DNA from: JBFKPQ01 sp041628225
Lineage (GTDB): Bacteria > Actinomycetota > Acidimicrobiia > Spongiisociales > JAENVV01
DNA length: 19,717 nucleotides
Assembly (NCBI GenBank): GCA_041628225.1
Contig: JBFKPQ010000038.1
Coordinates: forward strand, 1-19,717
Direction: 5' to 3'
A program made the translations under genes and the position numbers. The notes under the pieces are model-generated. The model saw nothing but the letters and a program-made list of their open reading frames with translations, searched no databases and was not told the DNA's origin. Position 1 is the first letter of the stretch. Each line of letters starts with the position of its first letter. Of this stretch, positions 1 through 7,261 are shown piece after piece.

Positions 1-1752
1 CAGCAGGTGACCGACCGCGGTCGGATAGCTCTCGATGAGCCGCCCGCCCTCTCGGATCGTCTGTTCGGCCAAACCTGCGAGGTCGCCGTCTCCCGTGTAG
101 AGGCTCAGCCACAGCAAGGCCTCGGCGGCGAGTGAACTCCCGGACGGGAGCGGGTTGTCCATCTGGTCCTTGGGGCGGGTGATGAGGCGTTCGGCGTCGG
201 CGGCGGTCTGATGGAGCCCGGCCGATCCGGAGAAGAGGTTCGGGATCGACCGCGTCAGGTCTTCGGCGGCTCGATACCAGCGCACCTCGCCGGTGGCCAT
301 GTACAGCGTGAACAACCCGACCGCGTACGCGGCGTAGTCGTCGAGGAACCCCCCGACGCTCGAAACGGTCCCTTTGGCCCAGGAGCGACGCAACCGACCG
401 TTCACGACGAGTTCGGACAACACGAATTCGGCATTGGCCCGGGCGGCGTCGAGGTAACGCGGTTCGTTCAAGACGGCGCCGGCTTCGGCGAAGGAGCGAA
501 GAGCCAGCCCGTTCCAGGCGGTGATGACCTTGTCGTCGAGGCCCGGCCGCACCCGACGGGACCGCACCTTCAATAGCTGCCGAGTGGCTCGGTCGGTCGC
601 CGCCGCGACGTCGTCGGGTTCCGAGCCATGTGCGGCTGCGACGTCGGATACCGATCGGGCCAGATAGAGGTGGTTGGCGCCCTCGAAGTTTCCGGCATCG
701 GTCACCCCGAAGATCGCGGCGGCGACACCGGCGTCTTCGCCTGCTGCCGCGCGGAACTCGTCGACGTCGAACACGTAGAACTTGCCCTCTACCCCTTCGG
801 AGTCGGCATCCTCGGCTGCGTACCAGCCGCCGGCGGGATCCGTGAGGTCGGCCGCGATGTAATCCAAAGTCCGTTCGGCGGTGTCCCGGAACGAGTCCGG
901 CGCGCCAAGCTGCCAGGCCCGCAGGTAGAGCCGGGCGAGCTGTGCGTTCGTGTAGAGCATCTTCTCGAAATGAGGGATCCGCCAGCGGCCGTCGACCGCA
1001 TATCGGAAGAAGCCTCCTCCGAGGTGGTCCTGCAGGCCACCGTTCGCCATCGCTTCCAGCGTGGCGAACGCCATGCTCCGCGCTTCCGGAGCCCAGGGCT
1101 CGTCGGCGACACGCACCAAGTACTCGATGGTCGGTTCCTGCGGGAACTTGGGTGCGCCACCCAATCCTCCCTCGTCTCGATCGAACGCCGCCAGGTAGGC
1201 CTGGTACGCACCGGTGAACTGGGCCGTCGCCGGCGCCTCGTCGGTGGCCGGGAGATACCGGTCGATGGCACCGGCCAGGTTGGTCGCCTGCTCGGCGACC
1301 CCCGCGCGCCGGTGGTCCCAGGCGTCGGCGACGGCCGCCATGACCCGCCGGAACGACGGCATGCCGTGACGATCCTCGGCCGGGTAGTAGGTCCCGGCGT
1401 AGAAGGGCTCGGCATCTGGGGTGAGCCACACTGTCATCGGCCAGCCGCCGCGTCCCGTCAGCGCTTGCACGGCGTTCATGTAGATCGCATCGACGTCGGG
1501 ACGCTCCTCCCGGTCGACCTTGACGTTGACGAACAGCTCGTTCATGGTCCGAGCGGTAGCGGGATCCTCGAACGACTCGTGTGCCATCACGTGGCACCAG
1601 TGGCACGACGAGTACCCCACCGACAAGAGAACGGGTCGATCGCGGCGTGCCGCTTCCGCGAAGGCTTCCGCGCCCCACGGATACCAGTCCACCGGGTTGT
1701 CGGCGTGTTGGAGGAGATAGGGGCTCGTCGATTCGGCGAGTCGGTTCGGCAT
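1..1752 (-). CDS. YyaL/SSP411-like thioredoxin-domain protein (DUF255), C-terminus cut by window edge
   Basis: I translated this minus-strand frame from an ATG at 1752. It stays open to position 1 (584 codons), so the C-terminus lies outside the window; the family is usually about 650-700 residues. The N-terminal thioredoxin-like domain carries the family hallmarks: SPYLLQHADNPVDWYPW (10-26), the redox motif CHWC (50-53), VDREERPD (79-86) and GGWP (102-105). Further on come HFEKMLY-type (near 257) and DKVITAWNGL-type (near 404) motifs of the alpha/alpha-barrel part that resembles N-acylglucosamine 2-epimerases. The biochemical role of the family is not established; a redox or sugar-related function is inferred from the two folds. 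It lies 17 bases downstream of the MscS-like gene and is probably the last gene of the ECF sigma operon. The ribosome binding site before the ATG is weak. Confidence 0.9.
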   Translation of the reverse strand, partial: MPNRLAESTSPYLLQHADNPVDWYPWGAEAFAEAARRDRPVLLSVGYSSCHWCHVMAHESFEDPATARTMNELFVNVKVDREERPDVDAIYMNAVQALTGRGGWPMTVWLTPDAEPFYAGTYYPAEDRHGMPSFRRVMAAVADAWDHRRAGVAEQATNLAGAIDRYLPATDEAPATAQFTGAYQAYLAAFDRDEGGLGGAPKFPQEPTIEYLVRVADEPWAPEARSMAFATLEAMANGGLQDHLGGGFFRYAVDGRWRIPHFEKMLYTNAQLARLYLRAWQLGAPDSFRDTAERTLDYIAADLTDPAGGWYAAEDADSEGVEGKFYVFDVDEFRAAAGEDAGVAAAIFGVTDAGNFEGANHLYLARSVSDVAAAHGSEPDDVAAATDRATRQLLKVRSRRVRPGLDDKVITAWNGLALRSFAEAGAVLNEPRYLDAARANAEFVLSELVVNGRLRRSWAKGTVSSVGGFLDDYAAYAVGLFTLYMATGEVRWYRAAEDLTRSIPNLFSGSAGLHQTAADAERLITRPKDQMDNPLPSGSSLAAEALLWLSLYTGDGDLAGLAEQTIREGGRLIESYPTAVGHLL

Positions 1753-1769
1753 GATCCCCGACGGTAGCG

Positions 1770-2477
1770 CTACGGACGAATCACACGAACCGGTGTTTCG
1801 AGGAAGAGCGCGTTGGGGACGTCGGTCGGCGAGCCGTCTGCATCGACGAGGCGAACCGAGGTCATGCCCAGCTCGGTGATGGTGCCGGCGAAGAGATCGC
1901 TTTCGACCTGGGTTCCGATGTCGTATTGCTCGCCGATATGGCGACCGGTGGCCACCTGCTTGGCGATCGGTGCCGTCCCCAACCCGAGCGATAGCGCGGC
2001 GGCGAGTGCGAGCGCCGCCACAGCCGACGTGATCACCAGCACGATCAGCTCGGTCGACACGCCGATCTGCTCGAGGGCGATGATGGTGCCGAGCACGATG
2101 ATCCCGACCCGAACGATGCGGCCCAGGCGTGTGGACATGGCTGCGGACCAACCGCGCAGCGCAGATTCGGTGATGGCCCCCGCCATACGAGCGATGAACA
2201 CGGAGACCACCACGATGGCGATGGCGAGCAGCAGATGGGGGAGTGAGCCGAGTACGCCCACGAGTACCTGACCGCGCGCTTCCGGCGTCGCAGCTACGAG
2301 CAAGAAGGCGCCGGCGGCCACGATGGCGAGCAACAAGGCCAGCTGGGTGAGGCTGCGACCCATGTCGCGCGACAGGTGTCCCCCGGAGCGGCGGGTGGCC
2401 CACCGCACGACGACGAGAGCCAGCACGAGCACGACCACGAAGATGCCGGCCGCCTGTAGATACGTCGTCGAGTTCAC
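1770..2477 (-). CDS. MscS-family mechanosensitive channel-like membrane protein
   Basis: This 235-residue integral membrane protein is probably a small mechanosensitive ion channel in the cytoplasmic membrane. I see five hydrophobic segments (about 8-25, 41-62, 77-98, 119-135 and 143-165). The last is Ala/Gly/Leu-rich like the pore helix TM3 of MscS. A short MscS-type beta domain follows (about 178-225) and ends with DG...DVPN (214-222), the usual 'dG..v.iPN' signature. The large C-terminal alpha/beta domain of E. coli MscS is absent. I chose the GTG start at 2477 because AAAGGA lies 6-7 bases upstream and the GTG overlaps the TGA of the preceding anti-sigma gene (GTGA). The open frame continues upstream to 2630, but only over the anti-sigma gene in another frame. 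Coupling to an ECF sigma/anti-sigma pair suggests control by envelope or osmotic stress. Confidence 0.82.
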   Translation of the reverse strand: MNSTTYLQAAGIFVVVLVLALVVVRWATRRSGGHLSRDMGRSLTQLALLLAIVAAGAFLLVAATPEARGQVLVGVLGSLPHLLLAIAIVVVSVFIARMAGAITESALRGWSAAMSTRLGRIVRVGIIVLGTIIALEQIGVSTELIVLVITSAVAALALAAALSLGLGTAPIAKQVATGRHIGEQYDIGTQVESDLFAGTITELGMTSVRLVDADGSPTDVPNALFLETPVRVIRP

Positions 2478-2743
2478 CGTTGATCCTTTCTCAATCCGAA
2501 CGTGAGGTATGCCGCCGCCTGCACGAAGTCCGACACCAGCTGGCCGGCGAGCTCCAAGCTCTCCCGAACGTAGGCGTCGGCACGCACGGCCCGCATGGTC
2601 TTTTCGGCCACGTCCGGCGCCGCCGACCACAACACGGCGAGTCGATCTTGGCAGATCTGGCAGTCGAGAACATGTTCATGGAGGCCGGGTTCCCCGCCTG
2701 CGGCATAGGCGTCGAGTCGTTCGATGGTGACGTCGCAGGTCAT
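2474..2743 (-). CDS. Zinc-binding (ZAS-type) anti-sigma factor, small and soluble
   Basis: This 89-residue protein lies directly downstream of the ECF sigma gene. Its ATG overlaps the sigma stop codon (ATGA at 2740-2743), and GGAGG lies 7 bases upstream. It contains the ZAS signature H24-x3-C28-x2-C31 plus an N-terminal Cys3, a layout like Streptomyces RsrA (Cys11, His37, Cys41, Cys44). I see no transmembrane segment, so it should be cytoplasmic. By family knowledge it would bind and hold the cognate sigma factor. The Cys/His cluster could make release responsive to thiol oxidation, as in RsrA, but not all ZAS proteins are redox sensors. Its TGA overlaps the GTG of the MscS-like gene, so all three genes appear translationally coupled. 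Confidence 0.8.
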   Translation of the reverse strand: MTCDVTIERLDAYAAGGEPGLHEHVLDCQICQDRLAVLWSAAPDVAEKTMRAVRADAYVRESLELAGQLVSDFVQAAAYLTFGLRKDQR

Positions 2744-3273
2744 CGCCAGTCCTCCATCGTCTTGGCGACGGCCTTGCGGGCCCGGAAGATGCGGGTCCGC
2801 ACGGTGTTGAGTGGAATGCCCAAGATCACGGAGATCTCCTCATAGGTGTGATCGTCGAACTCCCGGAGTCGATAGGGCCCTGCCAGCTCGCCCGGCAGCC
2901 GGCCCACCGCTCGTTCCAGGGCTGCGCGAGTCTGCGACTCCAGCGCGGCTGATTCCGGCGTGGCCAGATCCGGTGTCGGATCGTGGTCCAGGTTCGGCGT
3001 CTCACGACTTCGGGTGACGGCATTGAGCGCGAGATTGGTGGCGATGCGGTACAGCCACGACCGGACCTGGGCGTCGCCGCGGAACCCGTCGATCTTCCGC
3101 CAGGCTCGAAAGAACGCCTCTTGGGTGACGTCCTCGGCGAGGTGGCGGTTGCGCGTGACGCGGTATGCCGCTCCGTACACGAACGACTGGTGACGGCGCA
3201 CCAGTTCCTCGAATGCCGCCAGCTCGCCTCCCTGGGCGGCTTCGACGAGCTCGACGTCGGTACGGGTTTCCAC
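2740..3273 (-). CDS. ECF (sigma-70 family group 4) RNA polymerase sigma factor
   Basis: The protein is 177 residues from the preferred GTG start. Region 2 covers about 17-85, including the EDVTQEAFFRAWR segment and FRGDAQVRSWLYRIATNLA. Region 4 covers about 120-173, with a helix-turn-helix around HTYEEISVILGIPLNTVRTRIFRARK. Region 3 and regions 1.1/1.2 are absent, as expected for an ECF sigma. The open frame extends upstream to 3528, but that extension is Arg-rich, unlike sigma factors, and crosses a candidate ECF promoter (3295-3322). That promoter would start transcription near 3290, which supports the GTG at 3273; a GTG at 3300 is the alternative. The anti-sigma gene follows with an ATGA overlap. 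The divergent neighbour at 3390 and the gene at 4178 carry matching promoter motifs and are likely targets. Confidence 0.92.
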   Translation of the reverse strand: METRTDVELVEAAQGGELAAFEELVRRHQSFVYGAAYRVTRNRHLAEDVTQEAFFRAWRKIDGFRGDAQVRSWLYRIATNLALNAVTRSRETPNLDHDPTPDLATPESAALESQTRAALERAVGRLPGELAGPYRLREFDDHTYEEISVILGIPLNTVRTRIFRARKAVAKTMEDWR

Positions 3274-3294
3274 GTTGCGGCCACCATAGGGAGA

Positions 3295-3322
3295 GGACAC
3301 GCCACGCCCCAGAAATGTTCCC
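3295..3322 (-). promoter_or_regulatory. Candidate ECF-sigma promoter P1 (sigma/anti-sigma/MscS/DUF255 operon)
   Basis: On the minus strand GGGAAC (3322-3317) is the -35-like element. GTCC (3298-3295) is the -10-like element, 18 bases after GAAC. This resembles the GGAA-type -35 of ECF sigma promoters. The predicted start of transcription is about 15 bases before the GTG at 3273, implying autoregulation. Confidence 0.5.
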
Positions 3323-3330
3323 GATCCCAA

Positions 3331-3355
3331 GAACTTTTCGCGCTCTCGTGGGTCC
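3331..3355 (+). promoter_or_regulatory. Candidate ECF-sigma promoter P2 (MscS/CmpX-like gene at 3390)
   Basis: GAAC (3331-3334) and GTCC (3352-3355) are separated by 17 bases, and the bases after GAAC (TTTTC) resemble those in P1 (ATTTC). P1 and P2 are divergent and lie only about 10 bases apart, so the sigma factor could switch on both transcription units from one region. The -35 starts AAGAAC rather than GGGAAC, making this the weakest of the three matches. Confidence 0.42.
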
Positions 3356-3389
3356 GATCTGGTGACAGCACCCTGACGAGGAGGTAGGA

Positions 3390-4067
3390 ATGTTGCTCGC
3401 TCAATCCAACGGTGGATTCGTGGAAGGCATCGAATCGGGTCTGCGCAACGCGTGGGCCAACGTCGTCGAGTTCGCCCCCAAACTGATTGGCGCACTGCTG
3501 ATCCTGTTTGTCGGGTGGTTCGTCGCACGCATCATTCGGACCGGCTTCGAGAAGCTGTTCCAGCGCGTCGGTCTCGATCGGCTGCTGGAACGAGCCGGAC
3601 TGTCGGGCACCCTGCGCAACGCCGGGTACACGGCGAGCGATCTGGTGGCGCGCATCGTCTACTGGATCGCCTTGCTCGTGGTGTTCCTGCTGGCGGCCGA
3701 GGCTCTGGGCGTCCAGACCCTGACCGACCTGCTGTCGGGCCTGATCTCGTACCTGCCGCTCGTCATCGTGGCCATGGTCATCGTGGTGATCGCCGCCGCC
3801 CTCGGCTCGTTCGTGGCCGATGTCGTTCGCCCCTGGGCGAACCAGCAAGGCGTCGGGTGGCTGGCCGCGGCGGTCCGATGGGGCTTGATCATCTTCGGCG
3901 TATTCGCCGCACTCAACACGCTCAACGTGGCGGAGGACATCGTGAACACGCTGTTCATCGCCGTGCTGGCGTCGGCGGGTGTGGCCTTCGCCGTGGCTTT
4001 CGGTGTCGGAGGCATCAAGACGGCCGAGCGCTACTGGCAGCGGATGCTGCCGGGTGGCGATCAATAA
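3390..4067 (+). CDS. CmpX/MscS-like small-conductance channel family membrane protein
   Basis: This 225-residue membrane protein has hydrophobic segments at about 28-48, 85-106, 119-143, 155-178 and 186-206. The repeated 'P.l..allilfvGw.va' and 'LL..l..YlP..i.a..i' patterns are typical of the conserved TM-helix repeat family that includes CmpX and MscS relatives. The last segment (LASAGVAFAVAFGVGG, about 193-208) is Ala/Gly-rich like an MscS pore helix, but no beta domain follows; the protein ends soon after at GGDQ. It may therefore be a channel homologue or a membrane-stress scaffold rather than a full MscS. The start at 3390 has GAGGAGG five bases upstream. It is transcribed divergently from the ECF sigma gene, behind candidate promoter P2, and is followed by a strong hairpin. 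Confidence 0.78.
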   Translation: MLLAQSNGGFVEGIESGLRNAWANVVEFAPKLIGALLILFVGWFVARIIRTGFEKLFQRVGLDRLLERAGLSGTLRNAGYTASDLVARIVYWIALLVVFLLAAEALGVQTLTDLLSGLISYLPLVIVAMVIVVIAAALGSFVADVVRPWANQQGVGWLAAAVRWGLIIFGVFAALNTLNVAEDIVNTLFIAVLASAGVAFAVAFGVGGIKTAERYWQRMLPGGDQ

Positions 4068-4088
4068 CCACCGCACGTTCGACGAGTG

Positions 4089-4116
4089 ACGGGAGGACGG
4101 GTGACCGTCCTCCCGT
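4089..4116 (+). terminator. Terminator hairpin after the CmpX-like gene
   Basis: A perfect 12-bp inverted repeat (ACGGGAGGACGG / CCGTCCTCCCGT) encloses a GTGA (GNRA-type) tetraloop, 21 bases after the stop codon. The following T-run is poor (TCTT), as is common in high-GC actinobacteria. Confidence 0.75.
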
Positions 4117-4125
4117 TCTTCATGC

Positions 4126-4152
4126 GGGAACTAAACCGCGCCTCCCGGGTCC
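4126..4152 (+). promoter_or_regulatory. Candidate ECF-sigma promoter P3 (LapA-like gene)
   Basis: GGGAAC (4126-4131) is followed after exactly 17 bases by GTCC (4149-4152), the same arrangement as P2 and the same -35 as P1. It lies just past the terminator hairpin, and the predicted transcription start is about 18 bases before the GTG at 4178, leaving room for the GAAAGGA ribosome site. Confidence 0.52.
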
Positions 4153-4177
4153 AAGGATGGTGAGAAAGGACATTCAC

Positions 4178-4564
4178 GTGAACAAACAGTCATCGACACC
4201 GCGGTATCGGGGAACCGGCGTCTACGTCGGCTTCGTCGCCGTGCTGACCATCATCGCCGCACTCGTGATTCTCGCCGCTCAGAACACCGAACCGGTGCGC
4301 TTCGCATTCCTGCAGTGGGACCTGGAGTACCCGCTGGTGGCGATTCTGCTGGCGACCATCGGAGGGACGATCGCGCTGGATGAACTCGTCGGCTGGATCT
4401 GGCGCCGCCGCCGCCGCCGAGTCCTCACGGACCGGGCCGAGCTGAAAGAACTTCGCGCGGAGAAGGTGGTCGCGCAGCACAAGGCCGCCGAAGAACGGCG
4501 GACGGATGCTCGGGAGACCGAACGGCCGTCGGAAGATCCCGTTGGGATGGCGCCTCCGGCGTGA
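4178..4564 (+). CDS. LapA-like (DUF1049) two-helix membrane protein
   Basis: This 128-residue protein has a transmembrane helix at about 14-34, the family-type linker QNTEPVRFAFL (35-45) and a second helix at about 50-74. A run of six arginines follows (76-81, encoded by a CGC/CCG repeat), then a charged, probably coiled-coil cytoplasmic tail rich in Lys, Glu and Ala. In E. coli, LapA acts with LapB in lipopolysaccharide assembly control. Actinobacterial relatives have no defined role, so only the family is claimed. The GTG start at 4178 has GAAAGGA 7 bases upstream. The in-frame ATG at 4157 would sit at the predicted transcription start of P3 and has no clear ribosome site. A strong hairpin follows the gene. 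Confidence 0.8.
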   Translation: MNKQSSTPRYRGTGVYVGFVAVLTIIAALVILAAQNTEPVRFAFLQWDLEYPLVAILLATIGGTIALDELVGWIWRRRRRRVLTDRAELKELRAEKVVAQHKAAEERRTDARETERPSEDPVGMAPPA

Positions 4565-4607
4565 CCCTTGGGACACGGCGGGTCCCCTCCGCCCTTCGAC
4601 CCGTCAG

Positions 4608-4641
4608 GTGAAGGCCACCACCCGCAGAGGGTGGCCTTCAC
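4608..4641 (+). terminator. Terminator hairpin after the LapA-like gene
   Basis: A perfect 12-bp inverted repeat (GTGAAGGCCACC / GGTGGCCTTCAC) with a 10-base loop lies 43 bases after the LapA-like stop codon and before glnD. There is no T-run. It isolates the putative ECF regulon from the glnD transcription unit. Confidence 0.7.
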
Positions 4642-4754
4642 GCGTCTCGGATGCGGTTGGGCAGCAACGCCTCGCGACCCGCCGTCGTGGGCAGGTAATC
4701 GGACCGTGACGGCCGGGAAACGCGCGAGAAACACGGCCCGGCGACGCTGGGTGC

Positions 4755-7094
4755 ATGACTCCCCAGGCCTATCGCGAGACGGTCGAGCGTTTTCGATCGA
4801 GCCCGGCCGGCAGCGGCGAGATCGCGGCCACGCTGACCGCGACCCTCGACGACGTGCTCGCCGAGTTGTGGCAGCTCGGGGAGCGGGCTGTGGCATTGGC
4901 CGTCGGTGGCTACGGCCGCGCCGAGATGTGCTTGGGTTCCGATGTCGATGTGATGGTCCTCCACGACGGATCGGTGACCGCTCCCGATCTCCAACCGTTC
5001 TGGTATCCCTTGTGGGACGCCAAGCTCAAGGTCGGACATGCGTCGAGGACGCTCTCCGAGTCGGTGACGGCTGCCCGGTCCGACCTCGCAACTCTCACCG
5101 CGCTGCTGACCGCCCGGCCGGTCGCCGGCTCGTTCGACCTCTGGGAGCAACTCTCGGATCGGCTGGCGAAGTTGGTCTCGAGACGAAGACCAGCCCTCGA
5201 CGTCAGCCTGGCGGAGGCAGAGCACGCGAAGCGGCGCGATGAGCCGTGGTTTCTGCTCGCGGCCGACGTCAAGCAGGGTCGCGGCTGCCTGCGGACCGTC
5301 CACGCCCTCGAATGGTCGACCCTGGCGCGCTCGGACCGGGAACCGTCCGAAGACCTGCGCACCCATCGGCAGCTGCTGCTCGACGTTCGCAACGCCCTGC
5401 ATGCCGTCACGGGCCGCACCCACGACGTCTTCGACCACGATCTCCGCGACCCGGCCGCGCGCTGGCTCGGAGTCGACGCGCTCGATCTGGCCAATCGCCT
5501 CCACGCGTCGCGTCGCGCCATCGATGATGCCGCGCACCGGCGATGGCCTTCGGGTGCCGACGCGGTTGGCCCGGGGATGCGGCGATGGCAGCTGCGTGCG
5601 GCACGCCAGGCCGACACCGACTCGGGGCCACGACGGCCGCTCGCGCTAGCCGAGCGCGTGGCCTCGACCGGGGGAGCCCTCGACGACTCGCAGAGACTCT
5701 GGGTCGAACGGGCGGGTGCGTCGGCGTGGACCGAGACCGATCAAACGGCCTTCGTCCGCCTGTTGGCGGCGGGGCGCGGCGGTCAAACCGCGTTCGAAGA
5801 GCTGACTCGTCTCGGCTGGACGGAGTTGGCCTTTCCGGAATGGGCGGCGGCTTCCGATCGTGCCCAGGTGGCCCCGTTTCACGCCTACACCGTCGGCGGT
5901 CACCTGTGGCGGACCGTCGATGAGGTCCGGACGCTCTCCGAGGATGCCGGGTTGTGCGGCGAAGTGGCTGACGATCTCGGTTCGCTAGACGATCTGCTCC
6001 TCGCCGCGTTCTTCCACGATGTCGGCAAGGGTCACCCGGGCGATCATTCGGTGGTAGGGGCCCAGTTGACGACGAAGTTCCTCGACCGGGCCGGCTACCG
6101 CCCGGCCGGGCGGCGCCGGGTGGCGCTGGCCGTCCGGCATCACCTTCTGCTTCCGGCGGCGGCGACCCGGCGCGACATCGACGATCCGGGCGTGATCGCC
6201 GATGTCGCCCGTCAGGTCGACGACGCTCAGCAGCTTCGGCTGCTGTACCTGCTGGCGATCGCCGACTGGCGCGCCACGGGAGATCGGGTGTTCACGGCGT
6301 GGAAGGCATCCCTGCTGGAGCGGCTGTTCCTGCGCACCCTGCGGCATCTCGGCGGAGCCCTCCCGGATCGGCGAGCCACGATCGGCGACATCCTCGAGGC
6401 TGCCGGTGGTGCGGTTGGACGCGAGCGCATCGCCGCCCATCTCGACGCCCTTCCCCCAGAGTACGCCGACCGACATACACCGGACGAGATCGTTCGCCAT
6501 CTGCGGCTCACGCGACCGTCACCGCATCCGGGGGAGGTCCGGATCGACACCCGCGACGACGGAGAGGTGACGTCGCTGGTGGTCGTCTCACGCGATCGTC
6601 GGGGGCTCGCCGCGGACGTGGCCGGCGTGCTCGCGCTCCACGATGTTGCGATCGTCGATGCCCGGCTGACCACCGGCCGAGACGGGGTGGCGATCGACGT
6701 CTTCACGACGCACGATGGTCGCACCGGCCGGAGGGTCGACTCGAGCCGGTGGTCGTTGGTGCGGGCGAGCTTCGGCCGCCTCGGCGACCTCGACCGGCAC
6801 CTCGCCGAAAAGCGCCACGCACACCGGGGCCTCGCCCCCACCGGTGGCTCCATGTCGGCGACCGTCGCTCCCGCGTCCGATGGAGCCCGCCTCGAGGTGC
6901 GTGGCGGCGATCGGATCGGGGTGCTGCACGACCTGGCTCGCGTGATCTCGGACTCGGGGGCGGATATCGAGACCGCCAAGATCGACACCCGGGCAGGTCG
7001 ATTCACCAATGTCTTCCAGGTGCGTCGCAGCGACGGAGCGCCGCTGCCGGAGGCCGATCTCGAGGAGCTCCGACGCCGGATCGAAGCGCTGTGA
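4755..7094 (+). CDS. glnD: GlnD-like PII uridylyl/adenylyltransferase (bifunctional)
   Basis: The 779 residues follow the GlnD order. A nucleotidyltransferase domain carries GGYGRAEM (51-58) and SDVDVMVL (62-69). A linker follows, then an HD phosphohydrolase domain with H376/H383, FFHDVGKG (419-426), DHSVVGA (430-436) and RHH (461-463). Two ACT domains end the protein (about 605-650 and 711-760). GlnD modifies and demodifies PII (GlnB/GlnK) in response to glutamine sensed by the ACT domains; in actinobacteria the modification is adenylylation. Its length is below the roughly 850-890 of enterobacterial GlnD. The usually conserved KxGxGGLRD segment reads KQGRGCLRT (173-181), with Cys and Thr replacing Gly and Asp. 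No glnK or amtB lies nearby, whereas in many actinobacteria glnD follows amtB-glnK. The ATG at 4755 has only a weak ribosome site. Confidence 0.82.
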   Translation: MTPQAYRETVERFRSSPAGSGEIAATLTATLDDVLAELWQLGERAVALAVGGYGRAEMCLGSDVDVMVLHDGSVTAPDLQPFWYPLWDAKLKVGHASRTLSESVTAARSDLATLTALLTARPVAGSFDLWEQLSDRLAKLVSRRRPALDVSLAEAEHAKRRDEPWFLLAADVKQGRGCLRTVHALEWSTLARSDREPSEDLRTHRQLLLDVRNALHAVTGRTHDVFDHDLRDPAARWLGVDALDLANRLHASRRAIDDAAHRRWPSGADAVGPGMRRWQLRAARQADTDSGPRRPLALAERVASTGGALDDSQRLWVERAGASAWTETDQTAFVRLLAAGRGGQTAFEELTRLGWTELAFPEWAAASDRAQVAPFHAYTVGGHLWRTVDEVRTLSEDAGLCGEVADDLGSLDDLLLAAFFHDVGKGHPGDHSVVGAQLTTKFLDRAGYRPAGRRRVALAVRHHLLLPAAATRRDIDDPGVIADVARQVDDAQQLRLLYLLAIADWRATGDRVFTAWKASLLERLFLRTLRHLGGALPDRRATIGDILEAAGGAVGRERIAAHLDALPPEYADRHTPDEIVRHLRLTRPSPHPGEVRIDTRDDGEVTSLVVVSRDRRGLAADVAGVLALHDVAIVDARLTTGRDGVAIDVFTTHDGRTGRRVDSSRWSLVRASFGRLGDLDRHLAEKRHAHRGLAPTGGSMSATVAPASDGARLEVRGGDRIGVLHDLARVISDSGADIETAKIDTRAGRFTNVFQVRRSDGAPLPEADLEELRRRIEAL

Positions 7095-7097
7095 GCC

Positions 7098-7125
7098 TCG
7101 GGCCGCTGCCGGAGCCCGATGCTCC
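7098..7125 (+). terminator. Weak hairpin(s) after glnD
   Basis: Two mutually exclusive short stems start four bases after the glnD stop: TCGGGC/GCCCGA (7098-7103 with 7114-7119) and GGAGC/GCTCC (7111-7115 with 7121-7125, 5-base loop). An AATTCGAAAAAA stretch follows instead of a T-run. It may be a terminator or an attenuator-like structure; the evidence is weak. Confidence 0.28.
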
Positions 7126-7145
7126 AACAATTCGAAAAAAGGGGG

Positions 7146-7174
7146 TTCACAAGCGTCGGAATCTGTGTCATATT
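7146..7174 (+). promoter_or_regulatory. Candidate housekeeping promoter of the SigA/SigB-type sigma gene
   Basis: TTCACA (7146-7151) is a 5/6 match to TTGACA. It is followed after 17 bases by CATATT (7169-7174), a 4/6 match to TATAAT. The region is locally AT-rich and would give a 5' leader of about 80 bases before the ATG at 7262. Confidence 0.4.
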
Positions 7175-7261
7175 GACGGAGAAGCCGGTTTGGAATCGTT
7201 TCCACGCATCCCCAGCTAGATCGACGCCGACCGGAGCCCCCTGACGAAGGACCCACATCGC

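Noticed and set aside
628..1767. Long plus-strand open frame (379 codons), with a smaller one at 211-576
   Set aside because: It is antisense to the DUF255 gene in register with its codons; its Arg/Gly/Val-rich product has no recognisable domain, while the minus strand shows CHWC and GGWP motifs.
2826..4076. 416-codon minus-strand open frame
   Set aside because: It covers the CmpX-like gene in antisense and the sigma gene in the wrong frame; its Gln/Asp/His-rich translation is typical of antisense reading of membrane-protein codons.
4403..4419. CGC/CCG trinucleotide repeat
   Set aside because: It simply encodes the arginine run after the second helix of the LapA-like protein; there is no sign of a regulatory or variable repeat.
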